Shown one piece after another: positions 26,781 to 33,340 of a DNA stretch of 33,340 nucleotides (positions within the stretch are counted from its first letter, which is position 1; every line of letters begins with the position of its first letter). Position numbers and translations under genes: made by a program. Below the pieces are notes generated by a model. It saw only the letters and a list, made by a program, of their open reading frames with translations, did no database searches and was not told the origin of the DNA. The DNA is taken from the NCBI GenBank assembly GCA_001914695.1, contig MNCZ01000036.1, forward strand, positions 1 through 33,340, in the 5' to 3' direction. This stretch comes from Gammaproteobacteria bacterium 13_2_20CM_66_19 (GTDB lineage: Bacteria > Pseudomonadota > Gammaproteobacteria > Steroidobacterales > Steroidobacteraceae).

Positions 26781-27156
26781 GGTTACTCCCCCGATCAAGT
26801 TCGGATTTTTTTGAGCGCGTCGGTTTGCGGGGCGACGCGCGGCGCTCGGTTCGACTCTACGCCGGTGTCGGGGTAGCGACAACTTCCTGAGCACGGGTGA
26901 ATGGCAGAAGGCTGCCAGGCCCGCCAGCACGCTGCGGACGTACAGCATGCCGGGCGATGGCGAGTGGCTGCTCGCCATTTACAGTGCCGCGCTCTGCGTA
27001 CGGGAAAGCCCCCTGGAGGGGCCGTCGCTCTCCAGCGAGACGCGCGGCAAGCTGGGCGGGTTTCCGCACTGCCGCGAAAGACGATCGGGCGTGGGCTCGC
27101 GGTGGACATCCTGGTACGCGGCGTCATCCCGTGCCAGTATCCCAGCGGCTCCTGCC
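26781..27156. other. intergenic region between amidase-like effector and methyltransferase
   Basis: 376 bp between divergent genes. It should contain the promoters of both. The run of seven T at 26808-26814 lies upstream of the effector. Several overlapping open frames exist on both strands, but their composition is of shadow type and I call no gene. Confidence 0.4.
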
Positions 27157-27888
27157 ATGTCAGCCCCCCATCGACCACTTGATACGTACTACCCAAGCGA
27201 ATGCGATCGCAGCGCGTGGGTGCGCGGAATTTTCGATCGTACGGCCGGTGACTACGATCGCATCGAGCGCATTCTCGGGCTGGGGACCGGCTCTTGGTAC
27301 CGCAGGCGCGCGCTGCGCGACGCCGGCTTGACGCCCGGGAGGACGGTGGTCGACGTCGGGACCGGCACGGGGCTGCTGGCCTGCGCCGCCGTCACGGTGG
27401 TCGGCGATCCTGCGCTCGTCACCGGCGTCGATCCGAGTGCGGGCATGATCGAGCACGCCAGGGTGCCAGCGGGCGTACGGCTTCTAGGCGGCAGTGCCGA
27501 AGCGATTCCTGTCCCGGACTGCAGCGCTGACTTCCTCAGCATGGGTTACGCCCTGCGTCACCTCAGCGATCTGTCCGTGGCGTTTGCCGAGTTCTACCGG
27601 GTCATGCGGCCCGGCGGTCGGCTGTGCCTGCTCGAGATCACTCTGCCGGCGAGCGCGGTATCCCGCGCGCTCCTGAAAGTCTGGCTCACCGGGTTCGTGC
27701 CCCGGATCGCCTCGGTCATCGCACACCGCGACGCGCCGTTACTCATGCGCTACTACTGGGACACCATCGCCGCGTGTGTGCCACCCGACACGATCCTTGC
27801 GGCGATCGGCGCGGCCGGCTTCGCGGACGCGCATCGGCGCGTCGACCTCGGGATATTCTCAGCCTACCGCGCGCGCAAGCCCGGCTAA
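27157..27888 (+). CDS. UbiE/COQ5-like class I SAM methyltransferase
   Basis: A 243-residue methyltransferase. The UbiE-like opening VRGIFDRTAGDYDRIERILGLG (about 22-43) precedes motif I VVDVGTGTG (64-72), acidic Asp92 after the second strand, GSAEAIPVPDCSADFLSMGYALRH (about 112-135), and RVMRPGGRLCLLEI (148-161). It probably methylates a quinone-like or other lipid-soluble substrate; the exact substrate cannot be told, and a cell's main UbiE usually lies elsewhere. Start ATG 27157 is chosen to match family length; a longer frame to 26947 adds shadow-like sequence. Its stop is 3 bp from the stop of the convergent acyltransferase gene. Confidence 0.82.
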   Translation: MSAPHRPLDTYYPSECDRSAWVRGIFDRTAGDYDRIERILGLGTGSWYRRRALRDAGLTPGRTVVDVGTGTGLLACAAVTVVGDPALVTGVDPSAGMIEHARVPAGVRLLGGSAEAIPVPDCSADFLSMGYALRHLSDLSVAFAEFYRVMRPGGRLCLLEITLPASAVSRALLKVWLTGFVPRIASVIAHRDAPLLMRYYWDTIAACVPPDTILAAIGAAGFADAHRRVDLGIFSAYRARKPG

Positions 27889-27891
27889 ACG

Positions 27892-28746
27892 TCAGGAACC
27901 GGGCGGCAGGGACTCCGCGGATGCGGATGAGCGCGGCTGGGTCGGCGGCACGCATTCGGCCGATGCGGATGAACCGGGCTGCGCTCGCGCCGCCAGCCAC
28001 TGGTTCTGCCAGGCGCCCGCCAGCTCCGCCCGAAAGTACTGATCCAACTGCACGATAAATGCACGCACATCGACCGGCGGATCCAGGCGACGCCCGAGTC
28101 GCACGCGATAGGCGATCGGCATCGAGGGGCGCCTGAACAGCGACCATCCCTTGCGCGCATATGGGGAATCGGTCTCGATGATAAGAGTCTGAACGGATAC
28201 GCCGGCTTCCTTGGCGATCATGCCGACGCCGGCTTGCAGCGTGTTGATGGGTGGGTGCGTCGTTCGGGTCCCCTCCGGAAACAACAACACAATTCCGCCG
28301 CGGCGCAGCTCCGCCACCGCCTCGTGAATCATCCGCCGGGGCGGGTCGTGCCGAATGTAGCGCGCGAGACGCGCCCCCGCGCCTAGAAACACGTTGTTCA
28401 TCAGCGCGGACTTCATCACACACGCCACCCGCGGCTCGTGTGCGATGATCAGGAGCGCGTCGATCAGGCTGGGGTGATTCGGCGCGAGGACCACCGGCGG
28501 ACCCTCGCGTAGCACCGACAGCGCGCGCAGATCGAGCCGGTAGGCGCCCATCAGGATCAGCGTCCACACGTACAGGCGAAAGCCCAGCAGGATCCCGAGC
28601 CGCCCGCAGCGTCGTCCCGGCCCCGGAGGCAACACCAGCAGCAAGGGCAGCGCGACTAGCGTCCACGACAGGCAGATGCCACCGAGGAGCGTCAGTGACG
28701 TAAGCAGTATCAGCGTTTCGACGACGTGCCGCAGCCGCGTAATCAT
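27892..28746 (-). CDS. PlsC-like 1-acylglycerol-3-phosphate acyltransferase
   Basis: A 284-residue membrane acyltransferase of the LPLAT family. Two hydrophobic stretches (about 9-39 and 50-68) anchor it. The HX4D motif is NHPSLID (H91, D96) and the FPEGT motif is at 156-160, both intact. It would transfer an acyl chain to a lysophosphatidate-like or other lipid acceptor at the inner membrane. The C-terminal 29 residues are two near-identical 14-residue units (QP-SSASAE--PP), encoded by a tandem DNA repeat, and are outside the catalytic domain. The start at ATG 28746 is the only good choice. It converges with the methyltransferase gene, 3 bp between stops. Confidence 0.86.
   Translation of the reverse strand: MITRLRHVVETLILLTSLTLLGGICLSWTLVALPLLLVLPPGPGRRCGRLGILLGFRLYVWTLILMGAYRLDLRALSVLREGPPVVLAPNHPSLIDALLIIAHEPRVACVMKSALMNNVFLGAGARLARYIRHDPPRRMIHEAVAELRRGGIVLLFPEGTRTTHPPINTLQAGVGMIAKEAGVSVQTLIIETDSPYARKGWSLFRRPSMPIAYRVRLGRRLDPPVDVRAFIVQLDQYFRAELAGAWQNQWLAARAQPGSSASAECVPPTQPRSSASAESLPPGS
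27898..27981. repeat. two tandem 42-bp repeats in the acyltransferase 3' end
   Basis: Units at 27940-27981 and 27898-27939 encode residues 256-269 and 270-283 of the acyltransferase. The most conserved core is GATGCGGATGA with flanking GC-rich bases. The copies differ at several positions, including G/R, C/S and V/L changes, so the duplication is not recent. Confidence 0.7.
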
Positions 28747-28899
28747 GGTGCGCTGCTCGTCCCGGGAGCGTCAGGGCGCGTTGTTAGGCGGCATTGTGTT
28801 CATGACTGACATAACTTGCAAACTGAGAACGTCGCCCATAAGCACGAAATCCCATGAGCGCGACAGCATCTGGAGAATACTCCAACTCGGCAACATGAG

Positions 28900-29115
28900 T
28901 CAGATGGCCCGTCCAACTGCGCCATAAGCGTGACCGTCAGGCTTCCGCGAGGGGCGGGTGCCCAGGTAGGCGTGTCCCGTCCTCGGTGAGTAGCACCGCC
29001 CGAAGGTGTAGCCCAAGAAGTCGAACGTCTCATCCGGCACGCGACACACTCGGGTCTTCTCCTCGTTCACGGCCAGCTTGATCTGCGCCATCAGTGATCG
29101 CATTGCCTCGAGGGC
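28900..29115 (-). pseudogene. group II intron reverse transcriptase/maturase fragment
   Basis: About 60 codons match the end of the reverse-transcriptase domain of a group II intron-encoded protein. It contains ALEAMRSLM, KLAVNEEKTRVCRV and ETFDFLGYTFG, then AYLGTRPSRK. The catalytic YxDD part should precede this but is absent: the sequence runs directly into the 3' end of the outer-membrane protein gene. After PSRK (about 28942) the match ends and the frame closes at 28900, so the maturase domain is also missing. This is a scar of a lost mobile intron. Confidence 0.7.
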
Positions 29116-29711
29116 TAACGCCAGACGATCGACAAAGTCACCACGATCGGGTCGGCGCTGGCCCAGCCGGTGTCGGTGCGCATCATCTGACCGCCTTTAT
29201 TCGATGCGAACCAGTGCACGTCTGCATTCATCTCCAGGCGTGGCGCGATGCTCCAGGCCGCGCCCACTTCCGCCATGACGCCGAAGGAGCGCCGTGTCTG
29301 GCTAGAAGCCGTGAAACCCAGGCAGGCGGTGGAGGGATCGAGATATCGCCCGCGATTGATACCGAAGGAGGCATAGGGGCGAAACGCGGTGTCGGCCCGG
29401 AAGTAACGCCGCGCGACCAGAATCTCCGGGCGGGCCCAGTCACGCTTCTCGGCTACGATCCGCACGCCATCGATACCGACCAGCTTGGTCAGGAAATCGG
29501 CGACCGACTGCCTGGCGGCCTCGGTGGGCTCTAGGATGAAACGGCTGCTTGGGTTGAATCGATCCGTGAAGGTCAAGGCCTGAGTCAGCGCCACCGGCAT
29601 CGGTGGGGTTATCACCCCGGTCGCCACGCCGGCGTTGGGCGAGGCCGCTGTGGCCTGAGCAGTGCTGAGCGGACCCATGAGGATGGCGAGGAGTGCAGCG
29701 AGCGCTTTCAC
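29115..29711 (-). CDS. OmpW-like outer-membrane beta-barrel protein
   Basis: A 198-residue exported protein. The start is GTG 29711, with GGGAG well placed upstream. The longer frame to 29888 would add an Arg-rich leader before the signal peptide. Residues 1-22 are a signal peptide (KALAALLAILMGPLSTAQATA). The mature half from about residue 105 has alternating hydrophobic strands: FRPYASFGINRGRY, FGVMAEVGAAWSIAPRLEMNADVHWF, ending IVVTLSIVWR, the aromatic-type C-terminal signature of outer-membrane barrels. It resembles OmpW in the last strands, but the N-terminal half (FNPSSRFILEPTEAARQ, VADFLTKLVG) does not look like OmpW, so the family call is tentative. The stop abuts the intron fragment. 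Confidence 0.65.
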   Translation of the reverse strand: MKALAALLAILMGPLSTAQATAASPNAGVATGVITPPMPVALTQALTFTDRFNPSSRFILEPTEAARQSVADFLTKLVGIDGVRIVAEKRDWARPEILVARRYFRADTAFRPYASFGINRGRYLDPSTACLGFTASSQTRRSFGVMAEVGAAWSIAPRLEMNADVHWFASNKGGQMMRTDTGWASADPIVVTLSIVWR

Positions 29712-29950
29712 AGCGGTTTCTCCCGTGATGGCCTGTCCATGGGTAACGCGAGAACTCGCGTCTCGCCGGCTCAGGGCTACCGCTTCAGGAACCGGAAGGC
29801 GGCCGGCGCGTCGGAAAGGCCGGCCAATCCCCGCCCGAATTCCCAAACATGAGACTGTCCTGAGGCGAAACCGATGCGCCACATTCACGGCAAGCCGCCG
29901 ATGGACCTCGGTTAGAGGGTCCGAATAGACGAGTTTGGGCGTCTAGGCTT
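29712..29950. other. upstream region of the outer-membrane protein gene
   Basis: No supported gene. It holds the GGGAG ribosome binding site of the outer-membrane protein and probably its promoter. Open frames on both strands here are Arg/Pro/Gly-rich shadow frames. Confidence 0.35.
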
Positions 29951-29952
29951 CC

Positions 29953-30150
29953 TGGCCGCCTCGTGCCGTGCGAGCGACTGCGCTCGGGTTTGCGACGGCC
30001 GTTTCTCGCGCCCGCCGCCCTGCGGCGATTTGGCGTAGGCAATCTGATGGGGATGTTCGGTGGGGTCTGCGCCCTTGGCTGGCTGATCTCTCTGGCACTC
30101 GCTCCGGAGACTCGGCGACTCGTCCGGCGGAACCTCAAGACAGGCGATCT
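29953..30150 (+). pseudogene. C-terminal remnant of an MFS transporter, frameshifted
   Basis: In one frame 29959-30005 reads PRAVRATALGFATAVSRA, the loop motif seen before the late membrane helices of sugar/aromatic-acid MFS transporters. In another frame, about 30030-30125, the sequence continues as GVGNLMGMFGGVCALGWLISLALAPETRR, the last membrane helix and the APET end of the same type of protein. A frameshift and small deletion lie between them, and no start or upstream helices are present. It is a decayed gene end. Confidence 0.6.
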
Positions 30151-30364
30151 CGCTGCCAAGGGCGCCGGGGCTTTTGTCGCTGACGGACGCGGCGCCGCAG
30201 CATGCGCCCTCCACCCTCGCCCCAGGGGCGGTTGAGCCGGTTCTGCCTCCTTTGCCGCGTCGTCAATTGGGCACTGGTGTTTGTCGGTGCCCGCCGAGAG
30301 TCGCCGCAAGTCCGCGGCAATTCTCCCTGACCGCGAGATTCCATGTCACGAGGACCTGAGTGTG

Positions 30365-30772
30365 ATGAAAACGAATATCAGCAAGCTCACCGGCTTCCTA
30401 CTCGTCATGGCAGCTCTTCTTGCGGCGCCGACTGATCGCGCTAAGGCAGCGGAGCTCAGCGCGCCCATGATCTACGTCGATGCGCCTGTTGCGGATGCAC
30501 CAGTGAATTCCCCCGTTCAGGTAACTCTGCACTTCGAAGCGCCAAATGGATCGGAGATTGACGTCGCGTCCTTCCAGGTTCTGTACCGGTTCGGGATCTT
30601 CAAAAAGGACATCACCAAACAGATCCTTCGGTTCGTTACGCTGACGTCAACAGGCCTTACGGGGTCCACTCCCCCGGACCTACCGCCCGGACTGCACACT
30701 CTGATCATCCGAATCCGCGATACGCAGCACCGCTTGGGCGAGCAGATACTGAGCCTTCGCGTTGACAGGTAA
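30365..30772 (+). CDS. small secreted protein with Ig-like beta domain
   Basis: A 135-residue exported protein. Start ATG 30365 has GAGG upstream; a GTG 3 bp earlier is possible. Residues 1-28 form a signal peptide (ISKLTGFLLVMAALLAAP, then AKA). The mature part reads like one Ig-like or cadherin-like beta sandwich: APMIYVDAPVADAPVN, PVQVTLHFEAPNGSEIDVAS, LYRFGIFKKDITKQIL, and the ending GLHTLIIRIRDTQHRLGEQ. The pattern P-G-HTL-I-I-R-DTQ is typical of such domains. I do not recognise a named family. No partner genes are evident, since neighbours on both sides are remnants. Confidence 0.75.
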   Translation: MKTNISKLTGFLLVMAALLAAPTDRAKAAELSAPMIYVDAPVADAPVNSPVQVTLHFEAPNGSEIDVASFQVLYRFGIFKKDITKQILRFVTLTSTGLTGSTPPDLPPGLHTLIIRIRDTQHRLGEQILSLRVDR

Positions 30773-30836
30773 GCACCGCGCCGTGCCCGTTTGCGCCGTA
30801 ACTGTGCTTTGCAGAGTACTAACGAGCGCCCCGACG

Positions 30837-30977
30837 ACCCGCATCGTGGGCATCCTCGGGAGTCTCTTTGCCTTGCTGGGCCTCGTCACATTCCTGCTGC
30901 CCGAGAGCCTGCAGAACATCGCCCTCGGGTGCGGGTTCGGTGGGCTGCATCTGGCTTTCGGCATGCCAGGTACGTGA
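30837..30977 (+). pseudogene. C-terminal fragment of a small membrane protein
   Basis: This frame reads TRIVGILGSLFALLGLVTFLLP, then SLQNIALGCGFGGLHLAFG. It has two hydrophobic helices and the GFGGLH-FG end that I associate with C-terminal membrane segments of small hypothetical proteins. The frame ends PGT at 30977, just where the next fragment begins, and there is no clear start or ribosome binding site. I read it as a truncated gene end fused to the following remnant by a deletion. Confidence 0.45.
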
Positions 30978-31105
30978 CCTGCACCAAGTCGTTCGACGGC
31001 CGCCGGCCCAAGTCCGTCTATCGGCTGACCGCGGCAGGACGCGCGGCGCTCAACCGCTGTCTCGACCATGTGGAAGCGGTCATCAAGGCGACGCGGAGGG
31101 GCTGA
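30968..31105 (+). pseudogene. C-terminal fragment of a winged-helix transcriptional regulator
   Basis: The frame reads [20 protein letters not shown], then [20 protein letters not shown], the wing and last helix of a winged-helix regulator (GY-E--K-F-GR-P-T---LT--GR-A). The N-terminal DNA-recognition half is absent. The junction at about 30965-30970 coincides with the end of the membrane-protein fragment. In intact relatives such regulators often precede membrane or ABC-transporter genes, which fits the operon that follows at 31177. Confidence 0.6.
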
Positions 31106-31176
31106 TTTTTTGTACCTTGCAGCCCGCGCTCGCGTGGCTCTCGCGCTCGTTCCGCAATCGGGACACAATTCCGCTC

Positions 31177-31707
31177 ATGACACTCGTTCTCGCGGAATTC
31201 TCCGCTCCCTGGAGCCGCTCGGTGCGCGTGGCCACCGTAGCGTCGGTCGCGGGGCTCTCGGTGATGGTGCTGGCGGGCGTGTTCGCGGGGCCGCAGCAGC
31301 TCGCGGTGTGGCGGGGGGCGCTGGTCGGTGTGCCGCTCGTGGTGCTCCTCGCCACCTTGCCCTTCATGGTGCGTGGCTATGTGCTCACGGAGAGGCATAT
31401 CGAGGTGCGGCGCCTCGGGTGGAGGTCGCTCCTGCCGCTCGCGGGGCTCGTCGCGGTGACGGGCGAGCCCGAGGGACTCTCCGGCTCGGTGCGACTGTTC
31501 GGCAACGGCGGACTGTTCGGCATCAGCGGCTGGTTCTGGAATCGCCGGATCGGGCGCTTTCGCGCCTATGCGACGGATCCGGGGCGTGTGGTGCTGCTGC
31601 GCTATCGCGACGGGAGCCAGGTGGTGGTGACCCCGCACGACGTGCAGCATTTCATCGTGCGGGTGAAGACGCTCGCGAAAATGAGCAGCGAAGCCCGCGC
31701 GCCATGA
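31177..31707 (+). CDS. membrane protein with bacterial PH-like domain
   Basis: A 176-residue protein starting at ATG 31177. Two hydrophobic helices (about 16-36 and 45-66) are followed by a soluble beta-rich region with [36 protein letters not shown], and [19 protein letters not shown], which resembles small bacterial PH (bPH) domains. Its end overlaps the ATPase start by ATGA, so it is probably cotranscribed with the exporter. Function is unknown. No clear ribosome binding site is seen. Confidence 0.7.
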   Translation: MTLVLAEFSAPWSRSVRVATVASVAGLSVMVLAGVFAGPQQLAVWRGALVGVPLVVLLATLPFMVRGYVLTERHIEVRRLGWRSLLPLAGLVAVTGEPEGLSGSVRLFGNGGLFGISGWFWNRRIGRFRAYATDPGRVVLLRYRDGSQVVVTPHDVQHFIVRVKTLAKMSSEARAP

Positions 31708-32639
31708 CGACTCCGGCGCCGATCGTCACGGTCAGCGGACTCAGCAAGACCTACGCGAGCGGCCTCGAGGCCCTGAAGCGCATCGACCTCACGATCCATC
31801 GGGGCGAGATCTTCGCGCTGCTCGGACCGAACGGCGCGGGCAAGACAACCCTGATCAACATCATCTGCGGCATCGTCACCCCGAGCGAGGGGACGGTGCT
31901 CGCCGACGGTCACGATATCGTGCGCGATTATCGCGCCGCCCGCAGCAAGATCGGACTCGTGCCGCAGGAGCTGCACACCGACGCCTTCGAGAGCGTCTGG
32001 GCCACCGTCAGGTTCAGTCGCGGGCTGTTCGGAAAGGCTCCCGATCCGGCCCACTGCGAGCACGTGCTGCGCGAGCTCTCGCTGTGGGACAAGAAGGACT
32101 CGAAGATCATGACGCTCTCCGGAGGCATGAAGCGGCGCGTGATGATCGCCAAGGCCCTCTCCCACGAGCCTCGCATCCTGTTTCTCGACGAGCCGACCGC
32201 CGGGGTCGACGTCGAGCTGCGCCGGGGCATGTGGCAGATGGTGCGTGGGCTGCGCCAGAGCGGAGTCACCATCATTCTGACCACACACTACATCGAGGAG
32301 GCGGAGGAGATGGCCGACCGCATAGGCGTGATCAACCGCGGCGAGCTGATCGTGGTCGAGGACAAGGCCGCACTCATGCGCAAGCTCGGCAAGAAGCAGC
32401 TCACCCTGCAACTGCAGCGGCCGCTCGCACAGATACCCCGGGAGCTCTCCGCGTACCCTCTCGAGCTGACGGACGAGGGGCGCACACTGCTCTTCACCTT
32501 CGACGCGCACCGAGCCGAGACCGGGATCGCCGCTCTCCTCAGGCGCCTCGGCGAGCTCGACATCGATTTCAAGGACCTGCATTCGAGCGAGACCTCCCTC
32601 GAGGACATCTTCGTCGATCTCGTGCGGGCGCGCGCATGA
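31704..32639 (+). CDS. ABC-2-type exporter ATP-binding protein
   Basis: A 311-residue ATPase. Walker A GPNGAGKT (41-48), Q-loop VPQE (86-89), signature LSGGM (138-142), Walker B ILFLDEP (158-164), then TAGVD and the H-loop in TTHYIEE are all present. The C-terminal 80 residues are a regulatory tail ending [16 protein letters not shown], the typical end of DrrA/YadG-like ABC-2 ATPases. Start ATG 31704 overlaps the TGA of the upstream gene, and the stop overlaps the permease ATG. The substrate cannot be told; drugs, lipids or polysaccharide are typical. Confidence 0.94.
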   Translation: MTTPAPIVTVSGLSKTYASGLEALKRIDLTIHRGEIFALLGPNGAGKTTLINIICGIVTPSEGTVLADGHDIVRDYRAARSKIGLVPQELHTDAFESVWATVRFSRGLFGKAPDPAHCEHVLRELSLWDKKDSKIMTLSGGMKRRVMIAKALSHEPRILFLDEPTAGVDVELRRGMWQMVRGLRQSGVTIILTTHYIEEAEEMADRIGVINRGELIVVEDKAALMRKLGKKQLTLQLQRPLAQIPRELSAYPLELTDEGRTLLFTFDAHRAETGIAALLRRLGELDIDFKDLHSSETSLEDIFVDLVRARA

Positions 32640-33340
32640 ACGTGCACGCGATCCGCGCCATCTACGTCTTCGAGATGGCGCGCACCTTCCGCACGCTGAT
32701 GCAGAGCATCGCCTCGCCGGTGCTGTCGACTTCGCTCTATTTCGTCGTGTTCGGCGCCGCCATCGGCAGCCGCATGGGCGCCGTCGACGGCGTCAGCTAC
32801 GGCGCCTTCATCGTCCCCGGGCTCGTCATGCTGTCGCTGCTCACCGAAAGCCTCGGGAATGCGTCCTTCGGCATCTATCTGCCGAAATGGTCCGGCACGA
32901 TCTTCGAGCTCCTGTCGGCGCCCGTGTCGTACATCGAGGTGCTGTGCGGCTACGTGGGCGCCGCGGCCACGAAATCCGTGCTGCTCGGCGTGCTGATCCT
33001 GGTGACGGCGCGCCTGTTCGTCCCCTATGGAATCGCTCACCCCCTCTGGATGGCGGGCTTTCTCGTGCTGACGGCGGTGACCTTCAGTCTGCTCGGGTTC
33101 ATCATCGGGGTGTGGGCCGGGAGCTTCGAGCAGCTCCAGGTCGTGCCGCTCATGGTCATCACGCCGCTCACCTTCCTCGGCGGGGCGTTCTACTCGGTGA
33201 GCATGCTGCCTCCGATCTGGCAGAAGATCACTCTCTTCAACCCGGTCGTCTATCTCATCAGCGGATTCCGGTGGAGCTTCTACGGAATCTCCGACGTCAA
33301 CGTCCTCGTGAGCACCGGCGCCACGCTCGCCTTTCTCGCG
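32636..33340 (+). CDS. ABC-2-type exporter permease (cut by window end)
   Basis: The first 235 residues of an ABC-2 permease, coupled to the ATPase by ATGA. It has [20 protein letters not shown] near the N terminus, hydrophobic helices at about 20-45, 60-80, 105-128, 137-165 and 170-195, and the [16 protein letters not shown] motif (about 182-197), which is typical of YadH/DrrB-like permeases, followed by [12 protein letters not shown]. The remaining C-terminal helix lies beyond the window. The overlap and order show it forms one transporter with the preceding ATPase. Confidence 0.93.
   Translation, partial: MNVHAIRAIYVFEMARTFRTLMQSIASPVLSTSLYFVVFGAAIGSRMGAVDGVSYGAFIVPGLVMLSLLTESLGNASFGIYLPKWSGTIFELLSAPVSYIEVLCGYVGAAATKSVLLGVLILVTARLFVPYGIAHPLWMAGFLVLTAVTFSLLGFIIGVWAGSFEQLQVVPLMVITPLTFLGGAFYSVSMLPPIWQKITLFNPVVYLISGFRWSFYGISDVNVLVSTGATLAFLA

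Noticed and set aside
28783-28789. GTTAGGC with GCCTAACAACGCG on the opposite strand, like one end of an integron attC site
   Set aside because: No matching second core site was found within 150 bp on either strand, and no integrase or cassette array is visible. A lone 7-base core is expected by chance. It is mentioned because group II intron fragments can sit near attC sites.
28676-28927. 83-residue plus-strand frame near the intron fragment
   Set aside because: It begins antisense to the acyltransferase, has no ribosome binding site and no recognisable motif.
31602-32582. 326-residue minus-strand open frame
   Set aside because: It is antisense to the ABC ATPase, whose Walker and signature motifs are intact.

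Overview
The window is high-GC, densely packed bacterial chromosome. Coding is consistent with a proteobacterium: a classical type VI secretion system (T6SS), an OmpW-like porin, PlsC and UbiE-family enzymes. An ECF sigma factor of the type paired with PknB-like kinases suggests a gammaproteobacterium of the Xanthomonadales/Nevskiales/Steroidobacter kind, but I cannot fix the taxon from sequence alone. I see no rRNA, tRNA, CRISPR array or intact insertion sequence.

Region 1 (about 171-20678, all minus strand) is one long T6SS locus, read right to left: tssA, tssB, tssC, two different hcp genes, tagJ/impE, tssE, tssF, tssG, tssH/clpV, vgrG, a DUF6484 gene, a DUF4150 PAAR-like tip, a beta-ketoacyl-synthase-like protein without catalytic residues, a candidate AHH-type nuclease effector, an Imm11-type and an Imm49-like immunity candidate, a DUF2169 adaptor, a TIGR02270 HEAT-like protein and a 55-residue membrane protein. 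Many junctions are 4-bp ATGA overlaps or gaps of a few bases, so it probably works as one translationally coupled operon. Sheath, tube, baseplate, unfoldase, spike and a cargo-loading cassette are present. The membrane complex (TssJ, TssL, TssM) and TssK are not in the window.

Region 2 (20679-25140) is a probable regulatory block: a 386-bp divergent intergenic region, an ECF sigma factor coupled to a membrane Ser/Thr kinase on the plus strand, and a second, Pro/Ala-rich Ser/Thr kinase on the minus strand. The two kinase genes converge and share a TTATAA hexamer that holds both stop codons.

Region 3 (25141-26780) holds two unidentified short AT-richer ORFs, then a second effector/immunity pair on the minus strand: a BPSL0067-family Cys/His peptidoglycan-amidase-like effector overlapped by a secreted STY0301-family protein.

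Region 4 (26781-31176) is a patchwork: a UbiE-like methyltransferase and a PlsC-like acyltransferase meeting tail to tail, an outer-membrane protein, a small secreted protein, and at least four gene remnants (group II intron reverse transcriptase, MFS transporter, small membrane protein, winged-helix regulator). It looks like an accessory region shaped by insertion and deletion.

Region 5 (31177-33340) is an ABC-2 export operon: a membrane PH-like protein, an ATPase and a permease cut by the window end, again joined by ATGA overlaps.
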